A DNA stretch of 64,000 bases from Saprospiraceae bacterium. Lineage in GTDB: Bacteria > Bacteroidota > Bacteroidia > Chitinophagales > Saprospiraceae. A model generated the notes under the pieces. It had not been told where the DNA came from. It saw only the letters and a program-made list of their open reading frames with translations, and did not search any database. The position numbers and the translations under genes are program-made. The DNA is taken from contig JAWKLJ010000001.1 of the NCBI GenBank assembly GCA_041392805.1, positions 1,798,001 to 1,862,000 of the forward strand, read 5' to 3'. Below, piece after piece: positions 28,780 to 40,866 of the stretch (its first letter is position 1; each line of letters begins with the position of its first letter).

Positions 28780-29022
28780 ATGCACGATATACTAATTGGA
28801 TATATTCGAAAACAATTACTTGGCGGCAGAAATGACATCGAACTTTCTCCTGAAGATGACCTCCTGGGTAGTGGCCTGATTGATTCCTTAGGAATGATGC
28901 AATTACTTGGCTTTATTGAAGAAGAATTTAACCTCAAAATTCCACCCCAGGATATGACGATTGAAAATTTCATGACCGTAGAAGCGATTGGACATTACCT
29001 CGAGCGATTAAAAACGGTGTAA
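28780..29022 (+). CDS. Stand-alone peptidyl carrier protein
   Basis: 80 residues, one four-helix carrier domain. The phosphopantetheine Ser is in LIDSLGMMQL at about residue 36. The surface is acidic, as usual for free carrier proteins. By analogy with PltL it would carry prolyl and then pyrrolyl thioester between the adenylation enzyme, the flavoprotein and the first condensation domain of the NRPS that begins at the next base (TAAATG). Activation would need the Sfp-type transferase at 9291. Confidence 0.92.
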   Translation: MHDILIGYIRKQLLGGRNDIELSPEDDLLGSGLIDSLGMMQLLGFIEEEFNLKIPPQDMTIENFMTVEAIGHYLERLKTV

Positions 29023-33210
<4,188 letters not shown>

Positions 33211-33437
33211 GGGGATAGGTCATTGGGGTGGCTTGCGTTTTTTTTGGACGGGGAGGTATTGGAAGAGGAGAGGTATTGGAGGTTTGGGGACAAGACGTCA
33301 GCGACACAGGAGGCATTTTGATTTTGATTGCCATTTTGATTTTGATTGCCATTGGAGGCGCAGCGATGTAGCTGGAGCTACAGGCCGTCAAAGAAGTGGC
33401 AAGTTCACGAGCGGGGTGTGAAAGTGTATAGGTGTGA

Positions 33438-33603
33438 GGAATTGAAATTGCCATCGAATTTGAAATTGCCATCGAATTTGAAATTGTCATTGAATTTGAA
33501 ATTGCCATTGAATTTGAAATTGCCATTGAATTTGAAATTGCCATTGAATTTGAAATTGCCATTGAATTTGAAATTGCCATTGAATTTGAAATTGTCATTG
33601 AAA
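33438..33603. repeat. 18-bp tandem array, about nine units
   Basis: Nine head-to-tail units of GAATTTGAAATTGCCATT, with a few units carrying ATC for ATT or GTC for GCC. The array lies inside the composite repeat and is flanked by two AGCTGG palindromes. It is a tandem repeat without spacers, so it is not a CRISPR array. Confidence 0.9.
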
Positions 33604-33670
33604 GCGTGGCGATGTAGCTGGAAGTACAGTCAGTCTTGGAAGTGACAAGTTCACGAGCGGTAGGTTTTTG

Positions 33671-33747
33671 AACCATATAAGGCATATAAGGACATTTAAG
33701 CGTTTGGCATGTATTTTCTTATATACCCTTATATGTCTTATATGGTT
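33671..33747. terminator. Long hairpin downstream of the plus-arm NRPS
   Basis: Two 21-base arms beginning AACCATATAAG pair at 20 of 21 positions around a loop of about 35 bases. The structure lies between the NRPS stop and the GTG of the glycosyltransferase. It could be a terminator or an RNA-stability hairpin. It lacks a T-run directly after the right arm. Confidence 0.45.
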
Positions 33748-33850
33748 TAAGAAAAGGGGTGCCATTGAAATTGTCATTTTAATTGCCATTTTGATTCATC
33801 AGCCTGGAATTAACTTCTGATGCTTTCCTATAATCAAACGTAACGTTTAA

Positions 33851-35218
33851 GTGGCTCATATCATCTGTATCACAACCGGATTAACCGGGATACTACACGC
33901 TAGTTTTGAAGTAGTCACCCGACTGGAGGCCGCAGGCCACCGGGTCACCTATGCCTGCCCACAGGACGTTGGCGTGCAAGTAAGGGCCCAAGGATTCACC
34001 TACGTTCAATTGCCAGCCGTTGTCTTTGAGCCAGCACCAGCCCTTCCAGCTTTTAGTGGTGCACTAGCACCGATCCGCCGGATGTGGGCTAAGATCGCTA
34101 CGGCACAAAAGCGCCGGAAGGCTGCTATCGAAGCCCTTGGTATGGATGAATTTGAACGTTTTCTTAAGGAATATGCCCCAGACTTGCTGTTGCTAGACGA
34201 CGAGCTCCATGACCATATCATCACAGCCGTGGCACGTGAGGTTCCGGTCGCCCTCTTAAGCCAATGGTTCGCTAGTCGGGAACATCCTGGGCTTCCGCCT
34301 ATCTCTAGCAATATTGTCCCGGGAAGAGGCTGGCGGGGACAACCTTTTGCCTTGAAAGTAAGATGGAAATGGACAAAGCTTCGCTTGTGGCAAGACATTC
34401 AAAAAGAAAAATTTTTCAGTTTATATACCGATCGGCGTTCTGTGTTGCGGGCTTATGCCAAAAGCATTGGATTCCCCATGCATCTGCTCGAATCATACAG
34501 CTGGCCCCCTCCTTTCACCTATGATCATTTGCCCATCTTGAGGATGACGGCTTGGGGCCTGGAATTTCCGCACACACCGCCACCAGCGACGACTTATGTT
34601 GGCCCGATGGTTTTTGCAGAAAGGAAAGATACCAAGGGCGATCTCAAGATTGGCGCTGCCATAGACCAACTGCTGGCAGAAAAGCGGGCTGCTGGGCGCC
34701 CCTTGATCTATTGCTCAGTCAGCACCATGAACGCCGGCGACGAGGCTTTCCTGCAACGCTTAATTCAGGCCGTGGCAGGAAACCCGGATTGGATGATGAT
34801 TTTGGGCTTAGGTGGATTACTAGAAAGTGATTTTCTAAAAACGCTACCCTCTAATGTTTACGCCTTTGCCTGGGTGCCGCAATTGCAAGTGCTAAAAGCC
34901 GCTGATTGCTCCATCAACCACGGTGGAATTCATACCATCAATGAGTGCATTCATTTTCGGGTTCCCATGCTCATTTATTCCGGAAAAAAGTTCGACCAGA
35001 ATGGCAATGCCGCCAGGGTTGCTTACCATCAGGTGGGCATCGCAGCAGACAAGGACACCGATGAGGTTGCCATGATTCGCCAAGGCATAACACAATTATT
35101 AACAGATCCCTCTTTTCGGGAAAAGATGGATGGATTGCATGAGCAGTATCAAGCGAACAAACCTATCTTTGCACAAACGGTGGAACATTTGTTAGGTGTA
35201 GGGCGGTCTTTTAAATAA
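33851..35218 (+). CDS. UGT/MGT-type glycosyltransferase
   Basis: 455 residues, GT1 family with two Rossmann domains. It uses a nucleotide sugar to glycosylate small hydrophobic acceptors such as macrolides, carotenoids or peptides. The donor-binding C-terminal half shows NVYAFAWVPQLQVLKAADCSINHGGIHTINE in separate short blocks (WVPQ at about 345 and the His-Gly-Gly loop at about 360), as in macrolide and zeaxanthin glycosyltransferases. The start is GTG, with a stop codon directly before it in frame, so no upstream ATG is possible. It follows the NRPS after a 640-base repeat region. A role in decorating the peptide is possible but not certain. Confidence 0.82.
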   Translation: MAHIICITTGLTGILHASFEVVTRLEAAGHRVTYACPQDVGVQVRAQGFTYVQLPAVVFEPAPALPAFSGALAPIRRMWAKIATAQKRRKAAIEALGMDEFERFLKEYAPDLLLLDDELHDHIITAVAREVPVALLSQWFASREHPGLPPISSNIVPGRGWRGQPFALKVRWKWTKLRLWQDIQKEKFFSLYTDRRSVLRAYAKSIGFPMHLLESYSWPPPFTYDHLPILRMTAWGLEFPHTPPPATTYVGPMVFAERKDTKGDLKIGAAIDQLLAEKRAAGRPLIYCSVSTMNAGDEAFLQRLIQAVAGNPDWMMILGLGGLLESDFLKTLPSNVYAFAWVPQLQVLKAADCSINHGGIHTINECIHFRVPMLIYSGKKFDQNGNAARVAYHQVGIAADKDTDEVAMIRQGITQLLTDPSFREKMDGLHEQYQANKPIFAQTVEHLLGVGRSFK

Positions 35219-35228
35219 AAAACGAAAT

Positions 35229-36353
35229 ATGAGAATTACATTCGGATTGTTATTGCTCCTTTTCTTCTTTTCTTGCGATACCGCGGAAAAATACAAGCTA
35301 CCTGTCTTTGCCTGGATGGGAGGTCCTGGAGAAAAAACAGACCAGGACATCAAGGCTGAATTCAAAAAGCTAAAAGACAGAGGCATCGACGGTCTGATGT
35401 ACAACGGTGGGCAGAACCCTGAAACCTATAAGCGAGTAGGCAAAATAGCTAAAGAAGTCGGACTGGTTTTTAACACCTGGATACCCACCATGGTTCAGTC
35501 GGGGAATCCAAAACTCAAACCCGAATGGTACGCCATCAACGGCAAAGGGGAATCTGCTTTTGATAAACCCGCTTATGTAGATTACTATAAATTTCTTTGC
35601 CCAAACCAGGAAGGCGTGTATGAGTTTCTGGCCGACATGTACGGCGCTGTGGCCGAGGTGGAAGAGGTAGATGCCATCCACCTGGATTATATCCGCTTTC
35701 CTGATGTCATTCTGGCCAGGGGATTGTGGGACAAATACGGGCTGGTCATGGACCGGGAATATCCGGAATACGATTACTGCTATGGCGAAAAATGCGTCGC
35801 CGATTTTAAAGCCAAAACCGGAATCGACATTTTGGAGGTCGAGGACCCTTCCCAGGTCGAAGCATGGAAACAATTCAGGTACGATCTGATCACCAAAATG
35901 GTAAACAGACTGGCGGATCATGTTCACAGTAAAGGCAAAAAGATCAATGCCGCCGTCTTTCCCGGCCCCCATTCCATAGCGAAAAAGATTGTCCGCCAGG
36001 AGTGGGACAAGTGGAATCTGGATGCCGTTTTTCCAATGCATTACAACGATTTTTACCTGGAAAAACCAGCCTGGATTGGAGCGGTGACCAAAGAAGGGAT
36101 TGCCGCTACCGGAAATAAAATACCGCTCTACAGTGGATTATTCATCTGCCCTAACCCGGAAAAGAAAACGGAGGAGAACGATCCTGAAAATCATGGCCTC
36201 CTTCCGGAAGAGATCGAAGAGGCCGTTCGGGTATCTATGGAAAATGGCGCTACCGGCATCTGCTTATTTACGCCCGGGCGCATGACCGACGCCCATTGGA
36301 AGGCATTTGATAAGGCAATTCATATCAACTATGGGTCGGGGAATGAAGATTAG
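35229..36353 (+). CDS. GHL10-type (family 10 glycosylhydrolase-like) lipoprotein
   Basis: 374 residues. Lipoprotein signal with lipobox FFSC, then a TIM-barrel-like domain with segments typical of GHL10/DUF187 proteins: FKKLKDRGIDGLMYNGG, EEVDAIHLDYIRFPD and VFPMHYNDFY. Substrates of this family are mostly unknown polysaccharides. It follows the glycosyltransferase by ten bases and may be co-transcribed, which is unusual for a degradative enzyme next to a natural-product glycosyltransferase. Confidence 0.75.
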   Translation: MRITFGLLLLLFFFSCDTAEKYKLPVFAWMGGPGEKTDQDIKAEFKKLKDRGIDGLMYNGGQNPETYKRVGKIAKEVGLVFNTWIPTMVQSGNPKLKPEWYAINGKGESAFDKPAYVDYYKFLCPNQEGVYEFLADMYGAVAEVEEVDAIHLDYIRFPDVILARGLWDKYGLVMDREYPEYDYCYGEKCVADFKAKTGIDILEVEDPSQVEAWKQFRYDLITKMVNRLADHVHSKGKKINAAVFPGPHSIAKKIVRQEWDKWNLDAVFPMHYNDFYLEKPAWIGAVTKEGIAATGNKIPLYSGLFICPNPEKKTEENDPENHGLLPEEIEEAVRVSMENGATGICLFTPGRMTDAHWKAFDKAIHINYGSGNED

Positions 36354-36377
36354 AGGTAATTTGGATGCCGTATCTCT

Positions 36378-36719
36378 TTACAAATCCATTACTATTTTCA
36401 GATTTTCGGCCACCTTGTTTTTTAATTTATTGGGTAGATCGCCTAGCTTTTTTATAAGCCTTTTATTGTCAATTGACCTTACTTGGTCTATCATAATTGA
36501 ACTATCTTTCTTTAAACCGCAAGTGTTTTTATCAATATTTACCCTTAATATTTGAACGCCTTTTTTTACATTAGTCGTTATGGGACAAATTATTGTCGAC
36601 GGGTGAGCTTTATTTAGCAAATCACTTTGGACGACCAATATTGGTCTTGTTTTGCCAGTTTCAGTTCCAAATCTTGGATTTAAATCGGCTAACCAAATTT
36701 CATATTGCTCACATTTCAT
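36378..36719 (-). CDS. MazF/PemK-type toxin
   Basis: 113 residues from the internal ATG (MKCEQYEIWLADLNP). The family consists of ribosome-independent mRNA endonucleases. Landmarks are the N-terminal G-ETGKTRPILVVQ loop, TIICPITTN and the SSIMIDQVRSIDNKRL segment. The frame is open to 36734, but the ATG at 36719 overlaps the antitoxin stop (ATGAAATGTGA) in the usual toxin-antitoxin coupling. It lies downstream of a small antitoxin-like gene. Confidence 0.9.
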   Translation of the reverse strand: MKCEQYEIWLADLNPRFGTETGKTRPILVVQSDLLNKAHPSTIICPITTNVKKGVQILRVNIDKNTCGLKKDSSIMIDQVRSIDNKRLIKKLGDLPNKLKNKVAENLKIVMDL

Positions 36720-36939
36720 CCTCCAAGGCTTCAAATTCTTGCAATACTTTCATTGAATCTTCCGATACAATTGCTGATTCTTTTATAAGTTGTACCTCTA
36801 ATATTTTTTTCTTTTGATAACGATTATAGAATTCAATAGCTTCATTTATATATTTATTTCGGCTTATGTCAAGTGATTCTATCAAATGCTCTGTATCATT
36901 AAATATTTGTTCTTGCAATTTTAATGATATACTTTTCAT
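36709..36939 (-). CDS. Antitoxin of the MazF-type pair
   Basis: 76 residues with an N-terminal ribbon-helix-helix-like segment (ISLKLQEQIFNDTEHLIESL, then NKYINEAIEFYNRYQ) for DNA binding and an acidic C-terminus (FEALEDEM) suited to wrap the toxin. It overlaps the toxin gene by 11 bases. Antitoxins of this type normally repress their own operon. No obvious operator was located in the short upstream region. Confidence 0.85.
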   Translation of the reverse strand: MKSISLKLQEQIFNDTEHLIESLDISRNKYINEAIEFYNRYQKKKILEVQLIKESAIVSEDSMKVLQEFEALEDEM

Positions 36940-37008
36940 ATTTCTTATTTTGACTTAAAGGTATATCTTTTTTTGATATCATGCAACTTATGATTTTTTT
37001 GATAAGCC

Positions 37009-37201
37009 TAAGAGCATGTTTGGAGGTCACCCTTTGGGTCTAAAACTATCCCTTTTTCGCTGATACTTCGTTGCTTTTTTTGTCCGTACCGAAGGGTATG
37101 AACTTCAAAAAGGCACTGTTGATACACTGTATCAAGCCATCCCAGTCAACGAAAAATTGACACTTTTTGCCTCCAAAAGCGACCTCCAAACATGCTCTAA
37201 A
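37009..37201. mobile_element. MITE-like element, copy 2
   Basis: A 193-bp copy, inverted relative to the one at 21755. The same terminal repeats with core AGAGCATGTTTGGAGGT are at both ends, and the inside is almost identical. It lies between the antitoxin gene and the DUF1801 gene and interrupts no visible gene. Short open frames inside it are also present in the other copies and are not conserved as proteins. Confidence 0.75.
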
Positions 37202-37264
37202 TCTTAGCAGTCGTGTCAATTCGTGACTTACCTTAAAGTTGAACCACAAATTTTCCCGCAACCA

Positions 37265-37612
37265 CTATTTCCCTTCCATCCTAAACCTGGTTATCCTGGC
37301 AATTAAGTCTAAGGGCATCGGTTGATTTAAGGGAAACTGAACAGAGCCTTTTCCTTGTTTGTAAACAGAAAGTTCTTCGGCAAAGGCGGCATGCCCTGTC
37401 GGGGTGGCATAAAAGCCAATATGATGTTTAAAAGCAGCAAAATAAACCAGCGGTTTGCCCTTCAGCTTAAAGGCGGGCATCCCATAGCTGATGCTTTCTT
37501 CTGCCACTGGTGCCACTTCCTTGATCGTGTCATAAATTTGTCTCAAAAGAACTTGAATAGATTCAGGGAATTGGCTGATATATTCGGCTATGTTTTGACA
37601 GTCTTTTTTCAT
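37265..37612 (-). CDS. DUF1801 (YdhG-like) protein
   Basis: 115 residues of the DUF1801 fold, recognised by the pattern ESIQVLLRQIYDTIKEVAPVAEESISYGMPAF-KLKGKPLVYFAAFKHHIGFYA, read in separate blocks. The family is small, cytoplasmic and often annotated as a frataxin-like iron chaperone on structural grounds, with function unproven. It stands alone, preceded by a MITE on the downstream side and a GGAAGG-type repeat on the upstream side. Confidence 0.85.
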   Translation of the reverse strand: MKKDCQNIAEYISQFPESIQVLLRQIYDTIKEVAPVAEESISYGMPAFKLKGKPLVYFAAFKHHIGFYATPTGHAAFAEELSVYKQGKGSVQFPLNQPMPLDLIARITRFRMEGK

Positions 37613-37670
37613 GGTACAATAATCTATTGGACTTTTTGACGCTTTTGGTGATCCTCCGTTTTCCAGGCTA

Positions 37671-37723
37671 GAAGGTGGAAGGTGGAAGGTGGAAGGCGGA
37701 AGGCGGAAAGCGGAAAGCGGAAA
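37671..37723. repeat. GGAAGGT/GGAAAGC short tandem repeat
   Basis: Seven or so 7-base units shifting from GGAAGGT through GGAAGGC to GGAAAGC. The 241-base gap that contains it (37613-37854) shows no gene or other element. Confidence 0.8.
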
Positions 37724-37854
37724 ATTGCGCTCCTGAGCCTTTCCGACTTCCGACTTCCACCTTTTTAACTACCGGAGGCAGTCCCATTTCCCCCTTCAAA
37801 ACAGCAAATGTCAAAAGTCCAGTCATCTAATAAACTGGCCTGCGGCCAGCAAGC

Positions 37855-39045
37855 CTACCTCACAGCTTGCCTAGCCAAAAGCCTCCAATTATTATCTTCT
37901 TTAGTGAAAACATACAACGTTTTGAGCACAAGTGCATTGGTATTTCCATTGGTCAATAGCTCCGCTTGCATGGTACCTCTGACCCAGGCCACATCCCCTT
38001 TTACGGTAATATCCGGATTGGGAAAATCAATCTTGACAAAATCAGATTTGCCATCTAAAAGGTTGCGTATATAGGCCGTTTTGTCTTCAATGAGGCCATT
38101 GGAATGCCCATAAGTAAGTTCCGCTGTGGTCAGGTTATGTAACTTTAGGGAGTCAGCAGCAATCATCGCCTGGTGCAAATTTTCGACTGATAAGGCGATG
38201 GCTTGCACTTCATATTCCAGTGATCTTAAATAGGCCAGATGCATGGGCAATTGGGTGCTTGCTCGGGAAGACTCGTCTTCAATAAAATGGTATTTTACCC
38301 CCACTTCCTTGGCCGCTTTCATGACTTCTGCAATATTCACATCCCCTGTTCCCAGTACTACATTGCGTTCTTTATCTTGTCTACCATTTTGATTATCGAT
38401 CGACCCTTTCATTCTATCCTTCAGGTGGGTAATGGGAAATCTTCCGGGGTACTTCCTCAAAAGGGCGGCGGGGTTTTGTCCCGGATTCCTCATCCAAAAT
38501 ACGTCCATCTCAATATTGACATATCGAGGATCCGTATTTTCCATGAGGTAATCATACATAGTACCTGGCCCTGGATAGGGTCTAAATTCATAGCCGTGGG
38601 CATGGTATAAAAGGGAAATACCTGCCTCGGCAAACTGTTTTCCTGCTTTATTGAAAACCTCAACGCCTCTCTTCATATCGTCGAAGGTGAAATCGTCGCC
38701 TTTGTGAGGTATCCAATAGCATACCGCATACTCCGCACCAAAGTATTTCAGGTTTTCTATAATGGTTTTAATACTATCAGCATGTTCGAGTTTGTCAAAA
38801 TTAACGCCACTCGCTACCACGTCAAAACCATGTTTATCGAGTAAGGCTTTGTATTCAGCTCTTGGCAATCTCCTGGTACCTGCGCCTTCTATATACTTGA
38901 TGCCCAGTTCCTTGAGTTTGATTAATCCTTCCTCAATATCATCTTGTAAAAGGTACCTGGCAGTACCCATAATAATGCCTATCTCTTGGGCTGCCAGCTG
39001 CAGGGTGCAAAAGACAATGGCGAAAGTGGTGATGGTTTTTATCAT
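37855..39045 (-). CDS. Sugar-phosphate isomerase/epimerase-like TIM barrel fused to an NTF2-like domain
   Basis: 396 residues. Signal peptide (to about 19, LQLAAQ), then a xylose-isomerase-like TIM barrel (about 20-270) with likely metal ligands in LLYHAHGYEF, VNIEMDVFW, ITHLKD and HFIEDES. A C-terminal DUF4440/SnoaL-type domain follows (about 275-396, ending NNWRLLARQAVR). Such periplasmic epimerase-like proteins are common in Bacteroidota, but the added NTF2-like domain is less usual. The substrate is unknown. It lies ten bases downstream of the DUF3124 gene. Confidence 0.8.
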   Translation of the reverse strand: MIKTITTFAIVFCTLQLAAQEIGIIMGTARYLLQDDIEEGLIKLKELGIKYIEGAGTRRLPRAEYKALLDKHGFDVVASGVNFDKLEHADSIKTIIENLKYFGAEYAVCYWIPHKGDDFTFDDMKRGVEVFNKAGKQFAEAGISLLYHAHGYEFRPYPGPGTMYDYLMENTDPRYVNIEMDVFWMRNPGQNPAALLRKYPGRFPITHLKDRMKGSIDNQNGRQDKERNVVLGTGDVNIAEVMKAAKEVGVKYHFIEDESSRASTQLPMHLAYLRSLEYEVQAIALSVENLHQAMIAADSLKLHNLTTAELTYGHSNGLIEDKTAYIRNLLDGKSDFVKIDFPNPDITVKGDVAWVRGTMQAELLTNGNTNALVLKTLYVFTKEDNNWRLLARQAVR

Positions 39046-39055
39046 TTTGTTTTGA

Positions 39056-39580
39056 TTAAAGATTTTTTCGACTGATTGAAACCCCTTCCGTTAAAAAGGA
39101 AATTCCCTGTTGTCCATGTGTAGAGATCATTACCCCTTGAAAAACCGGTTTCACGTCCATGACGGTTGCCCCCCAATTGATAATAAAGTTAGCCCCTGTC
39201 CCGCCTTCCGTATCATCTTCTTCAATCACATATTCTATAGAATGCATTGGCCGCAACAAAAGGACTTTCTCCAGGTAATTGCGTACAAGTCTGCCGTTGG
39301 AATCATAATAATCGATGTCTTCAATGTAAATGGAATCGGATAAACTTGTATTTCGAATGCTCAAGGTTGCCGTCAAATTAAACCTTACATCCTTGGTTTT
39401 ACTATAAATATCGGAATAAATAGGAACATATACGGTATCCCTTAACAAGAGGTCCCTCTTCTCCGTATAAATCTGATTTGCTTCCAGCAGGTTTTGGCCT
39501 TTGTCGTTTAGGTTAAGGTCCTTATCCTGGCAGGCTTGTAAGCCGACGACCAAGGCAAAACCAATTGCTATTTTATACAT
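39056..39580 (-). CDS. DUF3124 lipoprotein
   Basis: 174 residues. Short lipoprotein signal (lipobox LQAC). The body contains VYVPIYSDIYSKTKDVRFNLTATLSIRNTS and GTGANFIINWGA, which I recognise as DUF3124, a family of secreted proteins of unknown function. The gene overlaps the end of the DUF6157 gene by eight bases, so the two belong to one operon with the TIM-barrel gene. Confidence 0.75.
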   Translation of the reverse strand: MYKIAIGFALVVGLQACQDKDLNLNDKGQNLLEANQIYTEKRDLLLRDTVYVPIYSDIYSKTKDVRFNLTATLSIRNTSLSDSIYIEDIDYYDSNGRLVRNYLEKVLLLRPMHSIEYVIEEDDTEGGTGANFIINWGATVMDVKPVFQGVMISTHGQQGISFLTEGVSISRKNL

Positions 39581-40004
39581 TTTTTTGTTTTTTAATCGTC
39601 TTTTTCAACCTCATAGCCTTTACTTTCTTAACGGATTCGTCCGCTACAAACTTTTTATATGTTTCTGTTTCGGCACCAAACATAGCTATTTTGCCTTCGG
39701 CATTGCTATGTACTCCCCAGCCATATTGTTTAGTCAAGGGAGAGGCTCGAAAACAAGGCTGTCCTTTGGAGAAGTAATGCGCTCTTTGTTCTGCTAATTC
39801 TTCTTTTGTAAACTCCTTCCTTTGGGCAAAAACAGCAAACAGTACTTCATCCGAAGTAAATCTATAAGGGTTGTCATAAAGCATTTCAAACTGTAGGTTG
39901 GCTACCGTTTTTTTGTCGCCCTTCAAGGGAGGCATATCCCCTGTTGCAGTTGGGCAATCTTCGGCTATTGCTATAAAGGTATTGTAGTAATTGGTTGTGT
40001 GCAT
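39573..40004 (-). CDS. DUF6157 family protein
   Basis: 143 residues starting MHTTNYYNTFIAIAEDCP and continuing with DNPYRFTSDEVLF and SKGQPCFRASPLTKQYGWGVH, which are typical of DUF6157. The function of the family is unknown. It is cytoplasmic by sequence, with a basic C-terminus. The frame is open to 40046, but the ATG at 40004 begins the conserved part. It is the first gene of a likely three-gene minus-strand unit. Confidence 0.8.
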   Translation of the reverse strand: MHTTNYYNTFIAIAEDCPTATGDMPPLKGDKKTVANLQFEMLYDNPYRFTSDEVLFAVFAQRKEFTKEELAEQRAHYFSKGQPCFRASPLTKQYGWGVHSNAEGKIAMFGAETETYKKFVADESVKKVKAMRLKKTIKKQKNV

Positions 40005-40466
40005 GTTATTGCAAATTATTAAAAAAAATTGTCCCTGGCTAGACATCAGAAGTTTATCTGAGGCGTACCTTACGAAACGTCTGATGTCTGTAGGGTGGAT
40101 TATTTATTTAAAAAAACCTAGCAGCAATTTATATTATTCCTCATTGAATTTCAATTCTCTTTTGTATCAAATTCAATAATTTCATAGTAATATTGAGCAG
40201 TCATCATGAGTGGCTGTTAAATTGTTTTGCACTTCACGGTTTGATGTCCAATGGCCCCATTTCAAATTAATTTGACTACGCTTCAAATTGAAAAAGTTTT
40301 GAAAGACCATGGCAGCTTGTAATTTTGTCATCATAAGTGCGCTATGTTGAAATCAAAGCGAAAACTTAGAAATTCGTGAACATTCGTATCAATTCGTGGC
40401 TTACCTTTTTTTAGCTACGAATTAACACGAATGATTTATGCCCACCCCTCAACATAAAAAGTAAAT
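40005..40466. other. Intergenic stretch with two palindromes
   Basis: 462 bases with no credible gene. A hairpin with arms AGACATCAGA/TCTGATGTCT lies at 40041-40089. A longer imperfect palindrome lies at 40381-40433 (arms starting CATTCGT and ending ACGAATG, seven-T loop). Its AATTCGTG motif recurs near 37215. The second palindrome sits just before the plus-strand gene at 40467. I see nothing else in the stretch. Confidence 0.5.
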
Positions 40467-40757
40467 ATGAAAGCCATCATTTTCTTCTACATTGGTGCAG
40501 GGATTGATATCATCACCCTGATCGTCGCTTTTTACTTCATTTTGACAGATATGGCCAAAGGCCGTGGGGGGACCAATAATCCGACCATGTACACTGCTGT
40601 ATTGATATTGGCAGCACTGGTTGGCGGAGCATTTTGGCTAAAAAGCGCCGGAAAACTAGGCTTTGCCAACGCTTTGCTATGGCTCCCAGGCTTTCCACTA
40701 GCCGCCTATGGACTAATGATCTTACTCTTTATTATTTTCAAACCAGACATGCGCTAG
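40467..40757 (+). CDS. Small membrane protein of unknown function
   Basis: 96 residues with three hydrophobic segments (about 4-25, 42-62 and 70-90) joined by short loops. I do not recognise a family. It stands alone and is followed by a 109-base gap and two further plus-strand genes of unknown function. Confidence 0.6.
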   Translation: MKAIIFFYIGAGIDIITLIVAFYFILTDMAKGRGGTNNPTMYTAVLILAALVGGAFWLKSAGKLGFANALLWLPGFPLAAYGLMILLFIIFKPDMR

Positions 40758-40866
40758 GTAATGATCAAATCATCCACCATGTTTTTTACAAATAAATGTT
40801 TTCGGAGCTAACAGCCTGCCTTAATGACTATCCTTGGTTTCCCATTTCAAACACAAACTAAAAACC

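Larger units (their letters stand above)
33215..33800. repeat. Composite intergenic repeat, copy 2
   Basis: This non-coding stretch after the NRPS stop repeats the blocks of 5535-6031: TTTTTGGACGGGGAGG, AGAGGTATTGGAGG, CAGCGACACAG, ATTTTGATTTTGATTGCC and palindromes on AGCTGGAGCT. TGTAGCT/AGCTACA lies near 33367 and a looser TGTA/TACA version near 33613. Arms differ from those in copy 1 yet still pair. Open frames through it are repetitive and not coding. Confidence 0.8.

Noticed and set aside
33438..33603. Possible CRISPR array
   Set aside because: Units are head to tail without unique spacers, and no cas gene is present. The same holds for 53171-53427 and 63218-63735.
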